Below, in pieces: positions 13,301 through 24,885 of a DNA stretch of 64,000 nt. The first letter of the stretch is position 1; each line of letters opens with the position of its first letter. This DNA is from Brachionus koreanus (lineage: Eukaryota; Rotifera; Eurotatoria; Ploima; Brachionidae): NCBI GenBank assembly GCA_016987375.1, contig PJRA01000401.1, positions 984,659-1,048,658 on the forward strand. Direction: 5' to 3'. The translations under genes were made by a program, and so were the position numbers. The notes under the pieces were generated by a model. It was not told where the DNA came from, did not search any database, and saw only the letters and a program-made list of their open reading frames with translations.

Positions 13301-16300
13301 GAAATTAGGAAAAATTTGCAGAATGGTGTTACGAGCAGACTTAAGCAATTGATGCAACTATGAACGCATTTTCAGAAATAGTAAAAACTATTGGAAACAA
13401 AATTTGAACCATTTTTAGCATCAATTTATGTTCTATTTGATTTTTTTGTACCAAATTTAACAGCTCCTAACCGCTTCTATTGAGTTGGTTGGGCATGTCA
13501 ATAAGTTTTTTTTGTATTGGAAAGAATTTGATGTGCTCAAAAATTTTGTTTTCAACTTTTTGAAGATCTGATGATAAAAATTAAAAAAAAAAAAATTGAC
13601 TAAAACTATATTTTAAGTTTTAAGATTTTAAGAAAATTTTTGCAAGGCATTGATAGATCATTTTAATTGTTGAAAGTTACCGATAACAAGCACTAATTAA
13701 GAGAATCAATTTTTGGCACCAGAGAAATTTTTTCAATTTTAAACTTTTGCTTTTGTTTTTTGTCCACAAAATTCACTTTACACTTATAGATAGTTAATGA
13801 CATTTTATTAAAATGAAAAAAAAAATTGAACACTCATTTTTAAATTGAACTTACTTTCTTAGCAAACATCCTCGATGATAATATGATTCCCAATCATTAG
13901 GATTTAGATGCAATGCGACACAAAAGTCATCAAATGCAGCTTGAAAGTCCTCCAAATTTAAGTGACACTTGCCACGGTACAATCTAGCCTGGGCCTGACT
14001 CATAGGATTGTGTTTGATCAGCTCTGTAAAATCAACAATAGCATAGTGCCAATTTTTGCTGTTGAAATAGCTCATGCCGTGTTTGAACCAGGCTTCGGCA
14101 TTTTTCGGATTTAGCTTTGTGGTCGTTAAATAGTCGTCCATGGCCATTCTAACATCTCCTTTGTGTTCGTACAATTTTCCTCTTTTAAAAAAAGCTTGAT
14201 CATCGTTTGGATTAAATTTGACTGCTTGGGAATAATTTACAATTGCCATTTGATGATCATTTTTTTGTGCATATAAATCGCCAAGCGATAAGTAAGCTCC
14301 CGAATGAAATCTATTCAATTTAATTATTTGATTTAGATCTTCGGTGGCGTCTTTTTTTCTATCCTGAACCAAATAGATCAAGTGACGTTGCCAATAGGCA
14401 TCGACAAACTTTGGCTCAATTTCAATCGCCAAATTGAAATCATCCAATGCTTTTTTAATAAATCCCAACTTTCTGTACAAAGTTCCTCTTCTGACCAAGT
14501 CAAAAACAATCAATTTTTGTTCTAGTCTTTTGCTTAAAACCTCAATTTCTTTTTCAATAATTTTAATGTGTTTAAAGTCAAGTCTTTCCTCGTCTAATTG
14601 CTCGACATTTATTTGCGAATAAGTTGCATATGGTGTCGGACTTTTGACAACTTTTCTTATTTTGTCCCCTTCTTCTTCCACTTCATCCATGTCGTCATCT
14701 TTTTCGGGCTCTTGTTTGCTCTCTTTTTTGATATCGAACAATTTCGGCTTTTCATTTGACTCGTTAAGTTGACTCTGGTCTCCAGGTATCACCTCATCAA
14801 ACCATGCATTCCAAATATCACGAGTCCATTCGCGTTCCTTGTCGAAATAGTCATCCTGTTCGCTTGCCCATTTAGAGTCTTTGAAGCCCAGTTTTTTCTT
14901 GTACTCTTCAAAGTTAGAATACTTGCTTACACTTGGCTGGCGTATATGCTTGACCCGAGCTCCTTCAGCAAGCATTTCGTCGTCTGGATGTGAAATTTTG
15001 GGCCTTGATTTTATTTGATCTAAAGAGTGTGATCTGGTTAGCTTTTTGATGTTCTTGTTGCACATGTCCGATTCGATTTGAAGCAGAAATTCGATGCCGA
15101 GCACCGAATTTTTGAATTTACTTGAACGCTTGGGCTTTTTTTTCATTGAATTTTTTCTGCTTACTTTTGTTGGATCTTGCATAACATATTTTTTTCCTTG
15201 GGCCAAAGCAAGCTCAGCTAGAGATTGTTCCACATCTAAAAAAAAATTTAGATTTTCAGAAAAAATTTTTTTTTATTTTTTTAACTATTAATTAAATAAA
15301 TCGGTAAAAAATTTTTTTACAGACAAAAATAAGATTATCATAACCAAAAAAAAAATTCCTGATCAAAACTATTCAAATTTTTTTATTTAAATAAAAAAAA
15401 ATACATCACACTAAATTTTTCTCATTGCAGATTTTTCTCAGTTTTTTGAATTTTTAGGGAGTCTACCTCTCTGTGAACTTTTTGGCTTCTCCTGAATATT
15501 TTCTTCAACAACTAAAGGCTTTGCAACTTTACGAGGCTGTCCTCGCTTCCTTTTTTTCCATGAATATTGGGTCCGCCATTATCAACTAATGCATTAGAAA
15601 CTTCTTAACAAAGATAACAGAAAAATAGACTTTTTAGCATTTGTTTATTTACAATTAAGATTTTTTTTAAATTTTGGCTAAAATATCTAGCAGAATAAGA
15701 TTAACACACAAAATTTAGATTTTGTCCACCAACAAAAAATTTTTTAAATTGAGTGTAAAAATCTTTTTTCAGGTTGTCAAAACAATACATACAAATAAAT
15801 CAAAGATTTTTTATTTTAAATAAAAAATTTTTTTATAATAAAAACTCTAAAAATTTATTAAAATTATTGAGGCAAAGTGTTTGTAAAACATCATCTAATG
15901 CTTTTTATTAATTCTAAAACTTGAATAGTTAAAATTTCACAACGAGTTCCTAAGCCAAAATTGAAAACTAAGGTCAGTTAACAAAACTCCGCGGACAATT
16001 AAAACATTTAATCCATCCAGTTCTTAGAGCTTGAAAAAGTAAGAATCTTATACTTTTAAAAGACTAATTTTTTTATTCATCTTGTTTTTAAAGAATTTTC
16101 TGTTAGACAAGAACATTTGATTCAATTAATCAATAAACAAATTTGATCTATAAAAAGAGTAAGAGTAAATCATTTATTTGAAAAATTAATACTGATCAAC
16201 TCATCTGAACTTTATAATGTCAATAACAACCAATTTGGTTTTAAAAGAAAAACTTCATGTAATCATGCTATGCTATTTTTGTTGTTAACACTAGAAGCAC

Positions 16301-19300
16301 CAAACGAGTCAAAACGACTCGTTTTAAAATTTTTAAAATCCTCGTATCTTTTGAATAGATTTTTCAAATGAATACATCTTTTTTGATTTATGTAGATTTT
16401 ATAAATTTCTTTAAAAATAATATTACTTTATAAAATTAGTATAATTTTTTTTATAAAATAATTTTAAATTAAAAAAACGTCAAAATATGTTTGGTACTTC
16501 TAGTGTTAAAGAAACAATATTCAATTACCTTAATAAGGGTTCTGCTTGTAGAATAGCCTCGTTAGAAGCTGAAAAAGCATTTGACAAGGTTTGGAGAAAT
16601 GGTCTTTTTTTCAAGCTTGTAAATAAATTACACATATTATACTGGATTTTATTAAAAAAATATTTTGGACTCTTCTAAGGCGGTCATCACATTACCTAAC
16701 AAAATGACTTCAGCCATATTTAATATAGAAACAGGTGTTAAACAAGGTGGTGTGTTATCACCTTTTCTCTACAATATATTTGTATATGACCTTATTAATG
16801 AATGTTTACAAAAAGAACTTGGAGCTCTTTATAAAAACCTTAATGTTTCAATTATTGTCTATGCGGAAGACATCATTCTGATTAACTCAGTTGACAGCCA
16901 TCTTCAATCAATTCAAAATATATGTAATGATTTTGGAAATAAATGAAAAAATTTAATTCCAAAAAAACTCATATAGTTAACTTTGGCAAAGTTCTATTTA
17001 ACATTATCTTTAGCCTAAATGGTATTGCCCTCACTGAGACATGTCAAATTGAATACCTAGGTTTTATCATAAGTTCAAATCTTGATTTCAATATTCAAAT
17101 AATAGATAATTTCAAAAAAGTGCAAAGCAGTTTCTTTGGAATTTCATTTTTTCTCCCAACAAAATGATCCCAACGCTTCACCAAACTTTAAATCATCTAT
17201 ATGTAAAACATATTGTTTATCTAAATTATAGATGGAATCAACTGCCGGAAGATGTAGTAAATGCAAATAGACTATAAAGATTCAAAGCGAGGTTTGATTG
17301 TTGGATGGCGAAACAAAAGGAGCAACAGATACAGCTCTTTAGCTATGCTTTGATAACCTTTAAACTGCAGTCAATACTACTTCTACTGCTAAATAATAGT
17401 TAGACATATCATTCAATAAAGAGCATTCAATTCTGTTAATTTTAAAATAAAATATTAGTTATAATTTTAGAATTAAATCAAAATGTCTAAATGACCATTT
17501 TTCAATTCATTTAAAATAGATGATTTGGTAAACAGTGAATCAGAGTTCCTTTTGAGAGCTCCAGTAGATTGTAAATGTATATCCTTAGAAGGTGTAGTGA
17601 GTATTATGTGAACCGATGTCTTTATTGTTCAAATTATCATATGAGACCAGTATGGCTCCAGCGAGTTGGAAAAGAGCTAATGTTACTTTAGTCTACAAGA
17701 AGAAAGGATATAAAACAAATCCTGAAAACTAACGTCCATTATCCGGACTAACAAATATGATTGAGAAGCTAATAAATGATGAAATGGTAAGGCATCTTCT
17801 GGAACACAAGTTACTTTCTGTTCATCAACATTAATTTATACATGCTAAATACTGTATAACCAACTTGCTAGAAGTTCCAGAAATTCTACTTTAAACGGTT
17901 GAAAAAATGTTTTAATTTAATTGAAATTTTTTCATCAGAGGACAGTGTCTCATTTTCTTTATTTAATAATTATTTATTCTAAAATCCTGTATTCATTTAA
18001 TCTAGTTTTTAAGAACTTTTGGCAAAATCATTTCTGAAATATTTGAAAAAATTCAAAAAAAGCATGGAATTTAGTTTTAGAAAATTTTAAGATAATCAAA
18101 ATTTTTATTTTGCCATCCAAAGTTGGAAAAGTTAACGGTGAAAAAAATTCTGCAAAAATTAAATTTATTTTTTATTTTTTTCAAAATTAATTCATACAAT
18201 TTAAAATTTACAATTTCTTCAAGAACTCAATTCTAAAAAGTAAACATTTTTAAAAATACTCTACTACCAAAAAATATGCTTTCTTAGTTATTAATTAATT
18301 ACATGATCACCTAATACAGTGTATAACCAATGTAAATAAATAAAGACAAATAAATTTTTTTTAAACTAAAATATAAAAATAAAAAATTTACTTTTGGGAA
18401 AAAAATCCTTTTTTGTATCTTTAGTTCCATTGTCGTCATTTGCCTCGGAACTTTCTTTCGTATACACTGACTTTGTATTTGTCTTAGATTTTAATGAGCT
18501 TACTGAAGCACTAATGAGCCGATTTTTTCTCAAATAATCATTTTTAATCACTTTTTTTTGATTAATAGCTTCCTCTAAAGCCTCGTTATAATTCGAGTCA
18601 ATCCTCAAAAATTCATAATCAAACACATCTTTCTCTGAGACATTTTTTTTGCACTGCATGCAAACTGTGTCCGACAAAGACCTGGTCAATTTGATGCTAT
18701 CCTCATTTTCACTTTTATTCAATCTACTCAAATCACTCTCTGAACAGTACTGTCTGTTTAACAATTTATTCAAAATAAACTGAAACTCCAACGCACTCTC
18801 ATCAACAGACTCTTGGTCACTCAAATCCGCATCATTTTCCTCTTGAATCATCAAATCATCTGAATCATTTTTAAAAAACTTGACACCTTTCTTTTTTGAC
18901 AACAAATTCAAGTCGTCCACAGGCGGTGCCATTGACTTATATTCAGCAAACAATCTCTCTCTTATTTTGGACGGCTTTACGCTCATTTTAGGCGGAGCCG
19001 GTTTCAAAAAAGTCAATGTAAACTCCTTGTAGTCTTCAAACGTGTTCATATTTACTCGTTTACCTTCTAATTCCAAGCTTTGATCAGCTTTTTTCTTCCA
19101 CATATCAAGCTCGGAGTCATCATAGCCCGAGTCAATGGTGCTATAGCTTTTTTTCTCATCAAAATGCATTAGATCTGTCAAATTTTCAAAAACTCGTCTT
19201 GCAGCCCGATCAGTTCGATTATAAGCAACGAACTGATCATTAAACCTGGGCATTGAATGCGAACTAGCTAAACTGTCACTTCTTCTAGCACTTTCTTTTC

Positions 19301-20726
19301 TCTCATTTTCATATTTGCTTCTTATATGATACTTTCTAGTCACATCAACCAATTCATCAGGCAAAAGCATTGAATCACGTCTCTCATGTTCAAACATGCA
19401 AAATAAATGCAAATTTCTAGCATATTTTTCATCCGTGCTAACATCTTTTGATTTTTTTCTCTCGGTTTTTTGTCTAGGCTTTTCAATTAGTCTAAGGCTG
19501 GTAGCTGTAGTGTTTAGAACGTCTTCTCTGGTGACCATTGAAGGCAGACTAGCAAGATATGCGTCCATTTCGTCTTGATAACTGCTGACTATTGATTTGA
19601 CAGTTTGAACATCAGTATGGGTGTCATTGTCAACAGAGATCTTTTCTTCTTGATTGTCCAAGTCAAAATTGTCGGTCATGGTGCGGACTGATTGAACACC
19701 TTGAGAGTCGCGCATAGACTCAGCATTTATGGCCGAGTCGATCATGCTGCGCTCATTTAGCTCCTTTTCTTCGTCCAGCTTTTCGCTGAACGACGGGTCG
19801 AATAGACTCAAACTAGTCTTGTCTAGTACAGTGCCCAATATTTCCTGTATTTTTTTATTTGACAATTCCTGTTCGGATACCAACTGACCGGACTTAATTG
19901 CCGTTATTAAGCCCTCTACACCCTTGACTATTTTTTTGTCTTCTAAATTTTGATCCGGCAGAGCATCAATCTCTTTTTTATTTGTTTTGACAACTTTTTT
20001 TTTTTTTAAATTGGCAATTTTTTTCGCCTCATCGACCATTGACTTAACTTCTCTTTCCAATTCTTCTTGCTGAATTTCCATATCTGTTTTAGCCGAGTCC
20101 ATTGATACCATATCGTACTGAACAGGCTTTTTAATTGGCTTGAGAATAATTTTTTGTTTTTTTTGAGGTTTGGGTCTTTGAGCAAACTTTGCCGATGATG
20201 TGGTTCCAGTGCTTGGCAAAATAGCCGGCTTAGGCTGACTGTAAAAATAACTTAGAAATTTTTCTCTGTCCATTTGAATTTGGTTAAGAGTTTCCATGGC
20301 GTATACGCTGGTCGGAGTGTTTTGATTTGATCTGAGCTGTTCTGAATCGGTGTCCGACGCAGACTCGGTCGGTTCGTTAATTCCTTCGTCTTCTTCTACA
20401 TTCACCGCTTCAGAAGATGTATTGGCCACATTTTTGCCTTTCATTAAAAATTTTAACTGATCTATTTCATGCCTTTTGCGTACCGGAATGACGCCGAGCG
20501 TGCCATGATGAGGCCGTGAGGAAAGCTCTTCAATAGACACGTAATTGTCTTTCAAAATTGGATTTTTGCGCGCTGATTTTTCAGCCATTGATGGCTTTAT
20601 TTTTGGCATAGAGATTTTTTCTAGCTCTTTTAAGTCATTTTTGAGACGGCTATTTACTTTTTTTGTTATTGATACTTTGAGTGCTGTCCGAGGTGTACTC
20701 GTCGCTGAGCTTTTGGATTCCATCAT
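4321..20726 (-). CDS. TTC6: Large TPR-repeat protein, TTC6-like, 12 exons
   Basis: Twelve exons join in one frame: 20726-18392, 15235-13855, 12159-12046, 11993-11880, 11825-11732, 11682-11608, 11555-10950, 7965-7424, 5418-5147, 5073-4934, 4883-4532, 4478-4321. Every junction has GT/AG borders and matching phase, and the total is 6183 bases (2060 residues plus stop). Residues 1 to about 1010 are charged and Ser-rich with no recognised domain. From about 1015 to the end run tandem 34-residue TPR units with the usual small and aromatic spacing (AYxxRGxxYxxxxxxxxAIxDFxxAIxLxP). TPR solenoids are protein-binding scaffolds; the length and architecture resemble vertebrate TTC6, whose role is poorly known. 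The first ATG has no in-frame stop before the assembly gap, so an earlier start or exon is possible. Introns hold LINE, piggyBac-type and foldback relics. The TTC6 name is a best match from memory; a TPR protein is certain. Confidence 0.85.
5419..7423. other. Intron of the TPR gene
   Basis: About 2 kb of AT-rich intron with poly-A and poly-T runs. A short relatively GC-richer stretch near 5590-5710 may be a transposon remnant, but no frame or terminal repeat supports an assignment. Confidence 0.4.
7966..10949. other. Intron of the TPR gene containing one foldback element
   Basis: About 3 kb intron between the exons ending at 10950 and starting at 7965. Apart from the foldback element at 9690-10030 I see no coding sequence or structured feature; a patch at 8870-9010 is less AT-rich and may be an old insertion. 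Confidence 0.45.
9690..10030. mobile_element. Foldback MITE with exact 9-bp target duplication GATAATTAC
   Basis: The element starts GGCACTTACGAATTTTGG and ends CCAAAATTCATATTGCC. It is flanked by GATAATTAC at 9681-9689 and 10031-10039, a perfect 9-bp duplication. Long A/T-rich arms pair, and an inner palindrome repeats GGTTTGTATCACCCAAATTT on the left and its complement (TTTGGGTGATACAAACC) on the right. A second copy lies at 58439-58749, and half a related arm at about 13730-13780. No ORF is present, so it moved using an enzyme supplied elsewhere. Confidence 0.8.
12360..12600 (+). mobile_element. mariner/SETMAR-like transposase fragment (N-terminal HTH)
   Basis: An open frame from 12355 to 12579 reads HHYWTKGLLAGTKVAREICQ, then TEGENVLKVRRAQDLFKKF and GVTSLQKKKKWSG. 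This matches the N-terminal helix-turn-helix of mariner transposases (a KG-x-AA-x-xA-REIC helix, then RRAQDWFKRF, then SL-x-D-x-x-R-SGRP). Only this domain is left, with no DDE catalytic part, and it lies in an intron of the antisense TPR gene. Related fragments are at about 43110-43290 and 57370-57500. Confidence 0.65.
12600..13854. other. Intron of the TPR gene, no gene seen
   Basis: AT-rich intron. Two patches around 13075-13240 form an inverted repeat (TACATTTTCATATTTTTAGA near 13095 and its complement near 13215), the remains of another foldback element, and 13690-13780 resembles one arm of the 9690-10030 element. Confidence 0.4.
16090..17340 (+). mobile_element. LINE reverse transcriptase relic
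   Basis: Successive frames give NNNQFGFKRKTSCNHAM, EAEKAFDKVWRNGLF, ETGVKQGGVLSPFLYNIFVY, a degenerate catalytic box at IIVYAEDIIL (the usual Y-A-D-D appears as Y-A-E-D), FNSKKTHIVNFGK and YLGFIISSNLDFN, then a 3' tail RWNQLPEDVVNAN. These are reverse transcriptase motifs in normal order for a jockey/CR1-like non-LTR retrotransposon. Several frameshifts and a changed catalytic residue mean it is inactive. It is interrupted at 16288 by a MITE. Confidence 0.85.
16288..16505. mobile_element. piggyBac-like MITE inserted in the LINE relic
   Basis: Bounded by TTAA at 16284-16287 and 16506-16509. It starts CACTAGAAGCACCAAACGAG and ends GTTTGGTACTTCTAGTG. Just inside the left end is the palindrome AACGAGTCAAAACGACTCGTT-like hairpin (16300-16325). 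It is 218 bp and has no ORF. Removing it together with one TTAA restores a continuous reading frame between the LINE blocks at 16283 and 16510, so the insertion is younger than the LINE copy. Close relatives are at 29607-29816 and 38639-38855. Confidence 0.85.
17640..17900 (+). mobile_element. LINE fragment, N-terminal reverse transcriptase region
   Basis: The frame reads APASWKRANVTLVYKKKGYK, then RPLSGLTNMIEKLINDEMV and HLLEHKLLSVHQH. This is the opening block of LINE reverse transcriptases (W-K-x-A-x-V-x-P-x-x-K-x-G, then Y-R-P-I-S-L). A TAA interrupts it, and the rest of the element is missing, so it is a separate truncated copy. Confidence 0.7.
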
Positions 20727-20791
20727 TGGATTGGATTTTATTTTTGGTTTAAGTAAAGTTTGTTGAACTTTTTTTTCTTTTTTTTTTGTTG
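20727..20791. other. Sequence between first TPR-gene ATG and the assembly gap
   Basis: On the minus strand this is the 65 bases before the chosen ATG. The frame stays open into the gap, so it may be coding rather than leader; it also holds an A-rich tract (20770-20790). Confidence 0.4.
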
Positions 20792-21321
20792 NNNNNNNNN
20801 NNNNNNNNNNNNNNNNNNNNNNNNNNNNNNNNNNNNNNNNNNNNNNNNNNNNNNNNNNNNNNNNNNNNNNNNNNNNNNNNNNNNNNNNNNNNNNNNNNNN
20901 NNNNNNNNNNNNNNNNNNNNNNNNNNNNNNNNNNNNNNNNNNNNNNNNNNNNNNNNNNNNNNNNNNNNNNNNNNNNNNNNNNNNNNNNNNNNNNNNNNNN
21001 NNNNNNNNNNNNNNNNNNNNNNNNNNNNNNNNNNNNNNNNNNNNNNNNNNNNNNNNNNNNNNNNNNNNNNNNNNNNNNNNNNNNNNNNNNNNNNNNNNNN
21101 NNNNNNNNNNNNNNNNNNNNNNNNNNNNNNNNNNNNNNNNNNNNNNNNNNNNNNNNNNNNNNNNNNNNNNNNNNNNNNNNNNNNNNNNNNNNNNNNNNNN
21201 NNNNNNNNNNNNNNNNNNNNNNNNNNNNNNNNNNNNNNNNNNNNNNNNNNNNNNNNNNNNNNNNNNNNNNNNNNNNNNNNNNNNNNNNNNNNNNNNNNNN
21301 NNNNNNNNNNNNNNNNNNNNN
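20792..21321. other. Assembly gap, 530 N
   Basis: Unknown bases only. Long open frames that cross it are artefacts of the Ns. Confidence 0.99.
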
Positions 21322-21447
21322 GGGGTTTAAACATGCGCCCCGTATTGCAGAGACATTTTGAAGATTTTTCCACCCTCAGTGGGTTTTGAACCTTCCACCC
21401 TCTACTTGCATGACTAACACACAAACCACTCGGCTATACGGGCTCTA
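21322..21447 (-). mobile_element. tRNA-derived SINE, truncated by the gap
   Basis: Read on the minus strand from 21447, the sequence starts GAGCCCGTATAGCCGAGTGG, containing a good RNA polymerase III A box (TAGCCGAGTGG). About 40 bases further is a near-consensus B box (GGTTCAAAACC). The spacing and a long variable arm resemble a serine/leucine-class tRNA. The flanking stem does not close into a full cloverleaf and the sequence runs on past the tRNA-like part towards the gap, which fits a SINE head better than a working tRNA gene. Confidence 0.65.
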
Positions 21448-22920
21448 CATTCTAATTGGTTTTGCTTCATATTAATTATTTCTTAATAGCCCATGCTTAA
21501 GTCAATACAAAATTCATCAACTCATTAGGCATAACCAAAGCGACAAATTTAAAAGCAAATATCTTTAAAGTCCATATAAAATTTTATTTTTTTGAAAATT
21601 AAATTAATTTTTAAATAGAATTTCAACTTTTATGAAAAACTGTTTTTTCTTAGCTTTGATTTGATCTCCGAAATAAATTTATTCACAAATTTCTTTTGCT
21701 CCAACTTCTCATTTAATCAGCTCCAAAAACCTTTTTAAACTGTCTGCAACAAGTTCAAAAACGACATTTTGAGGTGAATAATTAAAAATGAATTTTTTTT
21801 AAAAAATACTTTCTCAATCGATTAACAAGATCAATTTTTAGATTTATCAATGTATTAGCTCATTTTTTAAGTTTATTTTTAAGCTTTTTATTTTATTTTT
21901 TTACCTAAAAGATAATTTTTCCAGGGCAGTTCCGAATGGCTGCGCCTTCTTTTCAGCCTTTATTCATATTTCAATTTTTTTAGAAAAAAATATCTTTCTG
22001 GCTATTAATTCATGGTTTTTTTTGGTTTTGATAAATTTGATAAAAGACTAACATTACATAGACTAGCTCTGTCATTAATCATATCGATTATCTTTGTGAA
22101 TTGGTTTGATTTTTGTTTTTAATGGGAAATATTTGATTATTCTTAATTTTATTTATTTTCAAGCTTTTTAATCGCGTATAATAAATTTTACTTTACTTAA
22201 TTTATTTTTTTTTGTTGTAATTAATGTCAATTACGTTTTATTCTATCCCTTTTCCAATTTATAATAACATAATCGATTGAAAGTAAACTTTTATACAACA
22301 AAAAAAAACGAAAATTAAATATTAATTTATCTGATAATTTTCAATAAAAATTTACGCTTTTTATTTTTCTTGATTTTTTTATCAAATTAGCTCTTCATTA
22401 TTTTCAAATTTAAAAAAAACATTTCTCAAATCAGTTTTTTGAATCAAATTCAAAGAGAAGAACTAAAGGTAAAACTTATTTTTCTTTTTGTAGTTTTCTT
22501 TCTTCGGAGAATGCTAAAATGCCTTGATCGATAATTTGAAGGAAATAACTGGACTATAAGAGCGACCGAAACCCAAAGCAAAGTAATCGAAAAAGGCTGA
22601 ATTAATAAACATACTAAAAAACATATTATTATCTATATTTTTTAAGTTTGTTTCTGGATTAGTGCATACTTGTTACTGTTTGAAGTGACTGTCCCCATCC
22701 TTTAGTTTTTCTTTATTGTTTATATTATTGATACTAACTCTAATATTTAGATTTTTTTCCTGTGACTTAGACAAAATCTTTTTGATTTTATACAGACCCA
22801 AGCGGATTGGCCCTTCGAACTATCTTTATTTTGTATTATGTATTTTATGAGATTCTCAATATGACTTGAAATGACTTGATAAAGTTTAGTGACATTTGTC
22901 ACATGGACTTCGAGATAATG
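21448..22920. other. Gene-free AT-rich stretch
   Basis: I find no exon, terminal repeat or structured RNA that I can support. A tract near 22480-22620 is slightly richer in GC without a usable frame. Confidence 0.4.
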
Positions 22921-22929
22921 ATCCCTTTT

Positions 22930-23770
22930 AGCCCATCATTGCTTGCTTACAACTTCATTTGTATTTGTTTCGAATTTTTCATTGTTATATTTTTCCAGAT
23001 CTAAGAAGAGACTATTGTCCGGGTCGAGTTTGAAATATCTGCTACTTGACATATCATTGCTGTTTTTGATAAAACTAAAAATTTTAGGATGAGCTTTGGA
23101 TTTGCATAGAACACCCTCATCAATGCTTTGAGCTAGATTGTAAGTCTTTATTTCTTCTCGAATTAAGTTGTTAGATTAACAGCTTTACATATATATTTGT
23201 TTGTCAAGTGACATGAACAATTCATAACTGGTTCAATGTTTACTAACTTATAAATTTCAGTTATTTTGGTGTCCTAGGTTTGTTGAAAGAGTACTTTATG
23301 GCTTTCCGTTGTATACCTTCTAATAGATTTTGATTGTTCTTGGACATGACTAGTCGAGCAAAAGGAACATTGTCGATAATCGGTCTAACTAGTCCCTTGT
23401 ATGTGATCCATTTTCCGAGGTAGTTTGGAATCTTAAGCTGATCTAATTTGTATAAAAGACCTTTGTGCCAAATTTTATCAAATGCTTTCTCTATGTCTAT
23501 AAAAACTGCGCCCATCTTTTGATTTCGATTAAAAGCAGTAAGACCAGACGTAACAACTCTAATAATTTGATCATTAGTTTTTCTTAGCTGTCTAAAACCA
23601 CACTGGAAATTCGATAGTATTCTGTGCTTGTGTAGCCATGTGTTTATTCTTATTTGAATCACCTTTTCTAGCAATTTAGAGAGTGTATTCAAAAGACTAA
23701 TTGGCCTGTAGTTGGTTAGATCGTGGTATCTTTCATTGGCTTAGAAATGATTGTTACTAAGATTATTAGT
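22930..23770 (-). mobile_element. LINE reverse transcriptase relic with internal deletion
   Basis: On the minus strand the frame reads LTNYRPISLLNTLSKLLEKV, FQCGFRQLRKTNDQI, VFIDIEKAFDKIWHKGLLY and LGKWI, then jumps to TYKGLVRPIIDNVPFARLV and LEGIQRKAIKYSF. The first blocks are the start of a LINE reverse transcriptase; the last are its C-terminal tail. The part with the catalytic YADD box has been deleted between them. It is unlike the 16090 copy in detail, so it is another family or subfamily. Confidence 0.85.
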
Positions 23771-24201
23771 GAGATTCTCAACATCGGATGAACTCTTCTT
23801 AATTCAAGACCAGGATAAAAAAATAAATAAATTAAGTACTTTTTTGTATATAAAAAATATTTTTTGATTATATTTTTATTTTTTTGTTCTAATTAGTAAA
23901 TTTTTGTTATTTTTTCTAAAAATAATATTAGATAAAAAAATTTGTTCCGAATTCAGTATTATAGTTTTTTTTTGCATTAAATAAACACAGGTAATAATTA
24001 TATGTCCTTTTTAATTCAAAAATATTAGTAGGAAAGAAAGATATTTGCGTTCAATTACTTATTTGCAATTTAATATTTGAATTTCATTTTTGAATTTAAT
24101 TTTGAATGCTAGTTTGCAAACACTTTTGAAATAAATTAAAAGTAAACTTTACAAAAAATGAATTGAAATAAATTTATCATCAACTTCAAGTTGTATTATA
24201 G

Positions 24202-24390
24202 ATGAATAAATTGGTGGAAATTCCATCAAACACACATCACCTTTTTATTAAAGAGTCTTCTTTTAACGAGTGGCTGAGCTGGTCCAGATGGATTCAACCA
24301 TTGATTTCTGTTTTCATAGATCCTCTTCTCTTCTCAAGTAATGATCCATCTAAATCACATCAAGAGGAACAATTCGACGATGCCTTTTAG
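24202..24390 (+). CDS. Possible orphan terminal exon, 62 residues
   Basis: An ATG at 24202 directly follows a plausible acceptor (TTGTATTATAG) and the frame runs to TAG at 24388-24390. The product has a Trp-rich middle (NEWLSWSRWIQPL) and an acidic end (EEQFDDAF). The stretch has higher GC than its surroundings, the main reason to list it. I do not recognise it, find no upstream partner exon, and it may be chance. Confidence 0.2.
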   Translation: MNKLVEIPSNTHHLFIKESSFNEWLSWSRWIQPLISVFIDPLLFSSNDPSKSHQEEQFDDAF

Positions 24391-24520
24391 CTCTGTAAAA
24401 ACAAAAATAGTACCAAAATTTTCACTTAAAAATTTAATTTAATAACAAAGAGTTAAACCTATGATTATTTAAAAATGAATTCAATTTTGTTAATTTTAAC
24501 TTATTAAATGACTTGAAGTT

Positions 24521-24885
24521 TTGGCTCTAGTGGTTTTTGAGAACGTTTATTCACACAATAGGTGGTAAAATGATATCAAAAAAGTTATGGTGCCAATCTT
24601 TATATTTGGTGAACAATTTCAGGATTATGTGAATGTGATCAACGATAAAACAAAAAACATGACAAGACCTGTTTTTACATGTTCTTGATGGAAAAACTAG
24701 TCCCTTAATACTCATTTTTAGGAAAAGCTTAAATTATTCTGAATCACTCATTTGTTAAAAATAAGTCTTTTTATAAGAAATTGGGAGTATTTACTAAATA
24801 TTCAAATTTGTATGTTCACCAAGCCTGAGAGCAATATTTGTTCTCATAATGTGTGAACAAGCGTTCTCATAAACCACTGTTTTAC
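24521..24885. mobile_element. Foldback MITE with AGTGGTTT-type ends
   Basis: The left arm contains AGTGGTTTTTGAGAACG followed by a CACACA stretch (24529-24562), and the right arm contains the complement, CGTTCTCATAAACCACTGT (24862-24880), preceded by a TGTGTG stretch. There is no ORF. TIR sequence of the form CAGTGG is common in Tc1/mariner-type elements, but the target duplication is not clear, so boundaries are approximate. Confidence 0.6.

Larger units (their letters stand above)
15236..18391. other. Intron of the TPR gene with LINE and MITE insertions
   Basis: About 3.2 kb intron on the minus strand. Its middle is occupied by a plus-strand LINE relic (16090-17340), a piggyBac-like MITE within that relic, and a second LINE fragment (17640-17900). 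Around 15420-15600 there is a less AT-rich stretch with a weak antisense frame that I cannot assign. Confidence 0.5.

Noticed and set aside
20738..21424. Long ORFs on both strands across 20792-21321
   Set aside because: They consist almost entirely of N and have no sequence support.
21375..21447. Functional tRNA gene
   Set aside because: A and B boxes are present, but the acceptor stem does not close and the sequence continues past it as in a SINE.
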